7,074 nt of DNA from Firmicutes bacterium UBA6648 (lineage in GTDB: Bacteria > Bacillota > Clostridia > Peptostreptococcales > Anaerovoracaceae). Under the pieces are notes generated by a model, which did not search any database, was not told the DNA's origin, and saw only the letters and a list, made by a program, of their open reading frames with translations. Of this stretch, positions 1 through 4,693 are shown piece after piece (positions within the stretch are counted from its first letter, which is position 1; the number at the start of each line of letters is the position of its first letter). The stretch covers positions 1 to 7,074 of the forward strand of contig DKLE01000084.1 in assembly GCA_002455605.1 (NCBI GenBank). Reading direction: 5' to 3'. Both the position numbers and the translations under genes were made by a program.

Positions 1-591
1 GGCATTCCTAGAAATAATGTGGAATGGCTTTTTATCCCCGAAAACAGCTTGTGTACAGTTGTCAGCGGAAAGGTGTTCCAGGATCCCCTGGGAGAATTTA
101 CAGCAACCAGAAATGAATTATTAAAATTTTACCCAAAAGATATTTTTCTGAAAAAGCTTGTTGCCAGAATGGCAGTGATGTCACAGGCCGGTCAATATAA
201 CTACGAGCGCTGTATGAAGCGAGGAGAGTTTGCAGCTGCCTATCTGGCCTGTAGTGAATTTGTACAAGCGGCTGTTTCCGCCATTTATCTGTTAAACAGA
301 AAATATACTCCGTTTTATAAATGGATGTTTAGAGGAATAAACAATCTCTCCCTATTAAAAGACGTAAAAGGTTTACTGGAGCAATTAGTGCTTCTTCCGG
401 ACATCTCAGAGAATACGGCGAAAAAGGTTCAGCTCGTTGAAGAAGTCTGTATCAAAATCAGGGAAGAACTAAACAGGCAGGAGATTGTCAGGGGAACGGA
501 TAATTTCCTCCAAAATCATTGTTATGATGTGATGCACTCCGTTACCGATCCCCAAATCAGAAATCTGCCGATTATATATGACTGTAAGTAA
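1..591 (+). CDS. DUF4037 domain protein (nucleotidyltransferase-like), 5' truncated
   Basis: This is the C-terminal part of a gene that begins upstream of the window; the frame is open from base 1 and 196 codons are visible before TAA at 589-591. A GTG at 19 is in frame but has no ribosome binding site and lies inside conserved sequence, so it is not the start. The visible part resembles the C-terminal helical half of DUF4037 proteins, whose missing N-terminal half would carry the nucleotidyltransferase fold. Recognisable pieces, numbered from the first visible codon, are WLFIPE near residue 9, the GQYNYERCMKRGE stretch near 63-75, a helix containing LLNRKYTPFYKWMFRG near 97-112, and the closing RNLPIIYDCK. 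This family is distantly related to aminoglycoside nucleotidyltransferases, but its substrate is unknown and no catalytic residues are visible here, so no reaction can be assigned. It is convergent with the penicillin-binding protein gene and shares a terminator with it. The family call is from memory of the conserved pattern; confidence is moderate to good. Confidence 0.75.
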   Translation, partial: GIPRNNVEWLFIPENSLCTVVSGKVFQDPLGEFTATRNELLKFYPKDIFLKKLVARMAVMSQAGQYNYERCMKRGEFAAAYLACSEFVQAAVSAIYLLNRKYTPFYKWMFRGINNLSLLKDVKGLLEQLVLLPDISENTAKKVQLVEEVCIKIREELNRQEIVRGTDNFLQNHCYDVMHSVTDPQIRNLPIIYDCK

Positions 592-635
592 GCATAAAAA
601 ATCGACTCCCTAAGGAGCCGATTTTTTTATGCTTA
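589..635. terminator. Bidirectional intrinsic terminator between convergent genes
   Basis: The left arm 596-609 pairs with 614-627 around a CTAA loop (610-613). The only interruption is A605 opposite C618. The right arm ends in seven T residues (622-628), and the mirror run of A residues (596-601) gives a U tract on the opposite strand. An outer perfect inverted repeat, 589-595 with 629-635, extends the hairpin and leaves T628 bulged. The left arm includes the TAA stop of the DUF4037 gene, and the right arm ends six bases before the stop of the penicillin-binding protein gene. Both convergent transcripts should therefore end here. Confidence 0.9.
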
Positions 636-641
636 CACTTT

Positions 642-3600
642 TTAATGTGGAAGCAGCCAGTCCGGTATTGTACTGTTACCGTTCTCATCGGTATTTCCGT
701 CATTGGGAGATGATGGATTATTATTACCGTTTGAGTTATTGCCGTTTCCGTTGTTCCCGCCGTTTCCATTATTACCATTGTTATTATTCGAATTATTTTC
801 ACCGTTTTCTTCCGAATTACCCGGTGATTCAGTTCCGTTAAAGTTGGAATTTGGTTTTCCGCTAGGGTTTACCGGATATTTAGCGGTGTCCGGATTGTGA
901 AGATTACAGTAATAATGAGGCACTTCATAATTGATATCTCCAACAGCAGAGCTTACTGTATATGGCCGTTTGACCCCTACAACGGTTTTCGTTGCATGGC
1001 AAGCCGGTGTGGCCAGATAGCCGGATTCTGCACATACGGTTACAGAGGTATGAACATTATCTGCAGTCTTTGGTTCAGTTCCTTTGATAAAATACTCTGA
1101 GCGGACGGTATTTTTTTGAGTATTTCTTGGATCTAATGAACTAAGTGAAGACGGTAATTTACCACTTATCGTATCAATAGTAACACTGATAACATTGCTT
1201 GGTTTCGCACGGTAGCTTTCCGTCGGAAGCTTTGCACATACCTGACCCATTATATTGCTCCAAAGCCTTGCGGCAGATGCACTTCCCTGGCTTAGCTCGA
1301 TGTTAACGTCGTTTCCAATCCAGACGGCGGCGGAATATTGAGGGGTAAAGCCGACAAACCAAGCATCATAGTTGTCTGTGGTAGTACCGGTCTTACCGCC
1401 AACGGGCTGGTTTGAAATAGCGGCTCTGGAACCTATGCCGTGGGTTACAGTAGTTCGCAGCATATCCCTCATAATAAAGGCTACGCCCGGATCCATAACT
1501 TGTGTTGACTGCGGTGTATTTTCTAGAATGACTTCGCCGCGATTATTGGTAACCTTAGTAAATGCCATTGGTTTTGTATACTTTCCGTCATTTACAAAAG
1601 CGCTGTATGCCGCAGACATTTCAAGGGGAGAAATTCCTTTTGTCATACCTCCCAGAGCAAGTGCTGCTGCATTCAGGTCATTAGCATTTCCGGATTCTAC
1701 GATAGTGGAAACTCCGACCTTCTTTAAGAAGGATACACTTTTTTGAACGCCCAGCTGCTGGAAGACTCTTACTGCGTTTACGTTAACCGACTGTTCAATA
1801 GAGGCTCTCAGAGTGTGTAAGCCTCTGTAACCGGAGTACCAGTTCTTTGGCCATTGTTTGCCTTGAACGATTAAAGGTGTATCATCGATTACGCTGGCAG
1901 CAGTAAAGTAATCACCGAAGAGTTTTGAAACTCCGGCACTGTCACTGAATTTCAGGGTCGTTCCGCTGTTTAATGCATCCACAGAAGCCTGCAGAGCAGG
2001 TCCGTAGACACCAATCGGCTTGATAGATGAACCAGGCTGTCTAGTGCCTGTAGCTCTGTTATGAAGCAGTCTGCCCACTGTGTTTCGGCCGCCTACCATG
2101 ACTTTAATGGAACCGGTATATGGATCCGATATTACCATAGCTGATTGAGGCTGAACTACTTTTTGCTTGAGGGTGTAATAGTCACTGGATATTGCTAAAC
2201 CTTTAGAGGTTGATTTAAAGATCTTAGGCATATCCTTGAACAACTTCTCAGATATAACTAAATTTCCATCGGCGTCTCTTGTTTTATATTCGGCAGGAAT
2301 TGCTACGACACCACCGCCGATGCTGTAGAAAACGCCATCTTCAAAGGTATACAGGTTCTTAAATTCCAGATTGTAATCGGTTTTTCCCTGTACTTCTATG
2401 GGATAAATATTTAATCTTTTTCCTTTATATATGACAAGTGAACCATCTGAATTCTTTTTGTATTCGTCTGAATTAAGTGTGAAGTCGCCATTTGATTGAA
2501 AATAAGTATTGTAATTATATAACATAATACTGCCTGAATCACTGATAATATTACCGCTTTTATCCTTTTTCAGATTTGCTACGTTAGGAAAATTTTTATT
2601 ATTAGAGAATTCATTTTCAGCAATTTTTTGCATCTGGGAGTTTAAAGTGGTTTGTATCTTCAATCCTCCGGTATAAATCATCCGTTTTGCTGCCTCTTCT
2701 GACATTCCTTCCTCTACTAGTGCAGCAGTTACCTGTTCTACCACATAATCCGCGAAATAAGAAGAAAATTCGGATGTAGAACCAGAGCTTGGCTTTAAAT
2801 GATCCTTTAGATTATCTGCCAGTGCATCGGAAAGCTCTGAATCCGAAATAAAGCCTTGTTCATTCATAAGCTTTAAACAGGTTTCCCTACGGCTTGCAGA
2901 TATGTCATTATAAACATAATAAAAAACATTACTCTTTAATAGGATATTATCGGAGTTCGGATCAGTAATATTTTCCGGATATATTTTCTTTATAATTGCA
3001 TAAGAGTCCGGAGCCTGCGGGAGCGAAGCCAAAGCTGCACATTCCAATATATCTAAATCTTCAACGTCTTTGGAAAAGTAAGCCTGTGAAGCTGCCTGAA
3101 CTCCGTACGAATTATAGCCCAAATAAATTGTATTAAGATAGGCTTCTATAATTTCTTCTTTAGTAAGGTGTTTTTCCAATAATACCGTATAATAAGCTTC
3201 TTTTATTTTTCGAGTCAATGTACGTTCTGTTCTTGTTTCGGTTAAGTATAAATTTCTAGCCAGCTGTTGTGTAATAGTACTTGTACCGCTGATTTTACCG
3301 GAAGTAAAGCTGTCCCTAATCGCTCCAAGGATTCGGACGAAGTTGAAACCGTGGTGATCCAAAAATGTTTTATCTTCAATAGAGATAAAGGCGTCAACCA
3401 AATTTTGGGGAAGTTCACTATATTCAACGTTTGTTCTGGTTCCTTCACTGGAGAAGGATGTCAGGTTGTCTATAACGTTTTCCTGATCATCGTATAGCGT
3501 AGAGCTTTCACTTAAAAGTGAGTAAATATTGTTTGGATTAATTTTAGGGGCATCTATTATAATTGATAATACTAATCCGCCTAAAACCACACCTCCAAGT

Positions 3601-3983
3601 AAACATAATCCGAATAAAAATAGAATAAACTTTTTTAAATTAAGCTTATGTTTTTTCTTCTTATTGGCTGTATTAGCTGTATTTTTTTCCATATTATTTT
3701 CCTCGTTGTTTAGAATCGTTGAGGCCTTTCGATTGAATAAAAATTCTCTCTTTTGCTTATTGTTCTTTTTTTCGTTAAGCCGATCCATTCGAGTTTTTCG
3801 TCTAGCCTCAATTTCTTCTTTTTCTGTCTGCTGTTGTTTTTCCATTTCGTTAAATCGCAAAAGGAAGTCTTCAACATTTGTAGGATCATTATTAGTTTTT
3901 TCCTCAAATTGGTTAAAGAATTCATCTATTTTTCGTAATTTATCTTCACTGGTTTCATTCTTTTTATTATTTTCGTCTGACAA
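642..3983 (-). CDS. Class A penicillin-binding protein (PBP1A family), bifunctional peptidoglycan synthase
   Basis: This is a membrane-anchored enzyme that polymerises lipid II into glycan strands (glycosyltransferase family 51) and cross-links the peptides (DD-transpeptidase, the beta-lactam target). I place the start at TTG 3983-3981, giving 1113 residues, because AGGTGA sits just upstream and the promoter would leave a TTG at 4007 almost no leader. Order of parts: a charged cytoplasmic tail (1-118); one membrane helix (about 119-143); the GT51 domain with catalytic Glu203 in EDKTF, GTSTITQQLARN (233-244) and RKIKE (258-262); a linker with an insert of roughly 145 residues (about 458-605); and the transpeptidase domain with SSIK (catalytic Ser652, Lys655), SVN (732-734) and KTG (864-866). 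A C-terminal extension with three cysteines (984, 995, 1026) is followed by an Asn/Gly-rich tail ending DWLLPH. All catalytic motifs are intact. It is monocistronic, with its own promoter and terminator. It is longer than the usual 700-900 residues of this family. It corresponds to the ponA/mrcA/pbp1A group, and the exact symbol is uncertain. Confidence 0.95.
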   Translation of the reverse strand: MSDENNKKNETSEDKLRKIDEFFNQFEEKTNNDPTNVEDFLLRFNEMEKQQQTEKEEIEARRKTRMDRLNEKKNNKQKREFLFNRKASTILNNEENNMEKNTANTANKKKKHKLNLKKFILFLFGLCLLGGVVLGGLVLSIIIDAPKINPNNIYSLLSESSTLYDDQENVIDNLTSFSSEGTRTNVEYSELPQNLVDAFISIEDKTFLDHHGFNFVRILGAIRDSFTSGKISGTSTITQQLARNLYLTETRTERTLTRKIKEAYYTVLLEKHLTKEEIIEAYLNTIYLGYNSYGVQAASQAYFSKDVEDLDILECAALASLPQAPDSYAIIKKIYPENITDPNSDNILLKSNVFYYVYNDISASRRETCLKLMNEQGFISDSELSDALADNLKDHLKPSSGSTSEFSSYFADYVVEQVTAALVEEGMSEEAAKRMIYTGGLKIQTTLNSQMQKIAENEFSNNKNFPNVANLKKDKSGNIISDSGSIMLYNYNTYFQSNGDFTLNSDEYKKNSDGSLVIYKGKRLNIYPIEVQGKTDYNLEFKNLYTFEDGVFYSIGGGVVAIPAEYKTRDADGNLVISEKLFKDMPKIFKSTSKGLAISSDYYTLKQKVVQPQSAMVISDPYTGSIKVMVGGRNTVGRLLHNRATGTRQPGSSIKPIGVYGPALQASVDALNSGTTLKFSDSAGVSKLFGDYFTAASVIDDTPLIVQGKQWPKNWYSGYRGLHTLRASIEQSVNVNAVRVFQQLGVQKSVSFLKKVGVSTIVESGNANDLNAAALALGGMTKGISPLEMSAAYSAFVNDGKYTKPMAFTKVTNNRGEVILENTPQSTQVMDPGVAFIMRDMLRTTVTHGIGSRAAISNQPVGGKTGTTTDNYDAWFVGFTPQYSAAVWIGNDVNIELSQGSASAARLWSNIMGQVCAKLPTESYRAKPSNVISVTIDTISGKLPSSLSSLDPRNTQKNTVRSEYFIKGTEPKTADNVHTSVTVCAESGYLATPACHATKTVVGVKRPYTVSSAVGDINYEVPHYYCNLHNPDTAKYPVNPSGKPNSNFNGTESPGNSEENGENNSNNNNGNNGNGGNNGNGNNSNGNNNPSSPNDGNTDENGNSTIPDWLLPH
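672..818 (-). repeat. Low-complexity Asn/Gly codon tract in the PBP C-terminus
   Basis: Codons here are almost all AAT/AAC and GGN with some Ser, Glu, Asp and Pro. They encode an irregular Asn/Gly-rich run (roughly residues 1056-1104 of the 1113-residue protein). The plus strand shows it as pyrimidine-rich, ATT/GTT/CCG-like triplets. The codons are mixed rather than identical, so it is a degenerate low-complexity region and not a pure microsatellite. It probably forms a flexible, disordered tail outside the membrane. Tracts of this kind can vary in length between strains. Confidence 0.75.
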
Positions 3984-3993
3984 AATATCACCT
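3984..3993 (-). promoter_or_regulatory. Ribosome binding site that decides the PBP start
   Basis: Read on the minus strand, AGGTGAT (3993-3987) matches the 3' part of the Shine-Dalgarno consensus. Seven bases lie between its GG and the TTG at 3983-3981. No comparable site precedes the in-frame TTG at 4007, and the nearby ATG at 4003 is out of frame. This supports translation from TTG 3983. Confidence 0.75.
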
Positions 3994-4019
3994 GCCTTAC
4001 CATACAAAAACTCTATTTT

Positions 4020-4047
4020 ATTATAGCATAGTTCAAAGAAAAGGCAA
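4020..4047 (-). promoter_or_regulatory. Sigma-A-type extended -10 promoter for the PBP gene
   Basis: On the minus strand the -10 box is a perfect TATAAT (4025-4020), preceded by TG with one base between (TGCTATAAT), an extended -10. A -35-like TTGCCT (4047-4042) lies 16 bases upstream and matches four of six consensus positions. The predicted transcript start is near 4013, giving a leader of about 30 bases to the TTG at 3983. Confidence 0.8.
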
Positions 4048-4117
4048 AAGAAATTCTATTTTCAAAGAGATTCTTAATAATTTGTTTATATTTACGGCTA
4101 CATTTTTTACGTTTTTG

Positions 4118-4146
4118 CTGACATTATTATTGATTTATGGCAAAAT
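4118..4146 (+). promoter_or_regulatory. Candidate promoter for the HutP-like gene
   Basis: CTGACA (4118-4123, five of six -35 positions) is followed after 17 bases by CAAAAT (4141-4146, four of six -10 positions). The transcript would begin near 4153, leaving a leader of roughly 29 bases that includes the ribosome binding site. The -10 is weak and the region is AT-rich, so a chance match is possible. If correct, the in-frame ATG at 4137 would not be transcribed. Confidence 0.45.
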
Positions 4147-4166
4147 ATATAGCAGGGGAGTTACTG

Positions 4167-4175
4167 AAGGAGGAG
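4167..4175 (+). promoter_or_regulatory. Ribosome binding site that decides the HutP-like start
   Basis: AAGGAGGAG is a near-perfect Shine-Dalgarno sequence, with eight bases between GGAGG and the ATG at 4182. It lies inside the longer open frame that begins at ATG 4137. That upstream ATG has no such site, so translation is expected to begin at 4182. Confidence 0.9.
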
Positions 4176-4181
4176 AAATCG

Positions 4182-4607
4182 ATGTATGATAGCATAGATG
4201 TGGCAAGAGCTGCAATCGGGCTGGCTATTACGCCCAACCGATCAGAAGAAGAAAAGAAGATAGAAGAGTTAGCTCAAAAGAATATAAAAGCGGCGGCGGT
4301 GGATATCGGCGGGGATATTATTAACGCAACTCATATCGTGATAGAAAGAGCAATTTTTATAGCCAGAAAATCAGGGATAATAAAGGAAGAGCACGTACAG
4401 GATGGTGCTGTAGCAGGTGCGGCCAGAGAAGCACAGGCTCAGATTATTGCTAAAGCCATAGGCTTAAACGGCGGAGGCAAAATTGCCATATGCAGAAGCG
4501 GTGAACATATTACGGTATGTATTTTTATGAGCATTGGTATGATGTATTTAAATGAAGTAGTAGTCGGGCTGGGGCACAGAACGATTCCGGCGGTCAATCC
4601 AAAATAA
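4182..4607 (+). CDS. HutP-family RNA-binding/antiterminator-like protein
   Basis: This is a 141-residue soluble protein without signal peptide or membrane helix. It resembles the HutP family, whose Bacillus subtilis member binds L-histidine and magnesium, then binds hut mRNA and prevents termination. Family-like stretches are AAVDIGGDIINA near 38-49, DGAVAGAAREA at 74-84, GLNGGGKIAI near 94-102 and the closing LNEVVVGLGHR at 123-133. By my alignment from memory to B. subtilis HutP, the metal ligands His73 and His77 correspond to Gly75 and Gly79 here. Glu81 matches Glu83 and His138 matches His132. This suggests that histidine/magnesium sensing is altered or absent; other clostridial members appear to share this pattern. 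The start is ATG 4182, chosen for its strong ribosome binding site; starting at 4137 would add 15 unlikely residues. It is divergent from the PBP gene and 86 bases before comEC. No histidine-utilisation genes are in view, so its RNA target is unknown. Confidence 0.85.
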   Translation: MYDSIDVARAAIGLAITPNRSEEEKKIEELAQKNIKAAAVDIGGDIINATHIVIERAIFIARKSGIIKEEHVQDGAVAGAAREAQAQIIAKAIGLNGGGKIAICRSGEHITVCIFMSIGMMYLNEVVVGLGHRTIPAVNPK

Positions 4608-4623
4608 AAAACACGCTGTAGTA

Positions 4624-4652
4624 TTGAATTGAATGTAAAAATATGGTAAAAT
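4624..4652 (+). promoter_or_regulatory. Extended -10 promoter upstream of comEC
   Basis: TTGAAT (4624-4629, four of six -35 positions) is followed after exactly 17 bases by TAAAAT (4647-4652, five of six -10 positions). TGG precedes the -10 box, so it is of the extended -10 type. Transcription would begin near 4659, giving a leader of about 35 bases. This would let comEC be expressed independently of the HutP-like gene. No terminator hairpin is visible between the two genes, so read-through is also possible. Confidence 0.65.
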
Positions 4653-4681
4653 AATTTCGGGATAAAAATAGGGCTTTTCTT

Positions 4682-4688
4682 GGAGGAG
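4682..4688 (+). promoter_or_regulatory. Ribosome binding site for the TTG start of comEC
   Basis: GGAGGAG lies with seven bases between its GGAGG core and the TTG at 4694. The next in-frame start candidate, ATG at 4739, would cut into the first membrane helix and has no such site. TTG is therefore the best start. Confidence 0.85.
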
Positions 4689-4693
4689 ATAAT

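Noticed and set aside
19..21. GTG as the start of the first gene
   Set aside because: The frame is open to the window edge, conserved DUF4037 sequence surrounds it and there is no ribosome binding site; the gene is simply truncated.
572..841. Short open frames on both strands over the Asn/Gly tract
   Set aside because: They arise from low-complexity triplets in other frames of the PBP tail and the terminator.
1372..1746. Plus-strand open frame of 124 codons
   Set aside because: It lies wholly antisense to the transpeptidase domain coding sequence, has no ribosome binding site and no recognisable protein pattern; it is a shadow frame.
3529..4026. Plus-strand open frame rich in Phe, Ser and Leu that looks membrane-like
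   Set aside because: It is the complement of the Lys/Glu/Asn-rich PBP N-terminus, which automatically yields Phe/Ser/Leu codons. It also overlaps the PBP promoter.
4048..4117. Possible operator or small RNA in the AT-rich divergent region
   Set aside because: I found no convincing inverted repeat, terminator or conserved motif; scattered ATTATT/AATAAT matches are expected in such AT-rich DNA.
4137..4181. Upstream ATG as start of the HutP-like protein
   Set aside because: No ribosome binding site precedes it, the strong AAGGAGG lies downstream of it, and the extra 15 residues do not look like family sequence.
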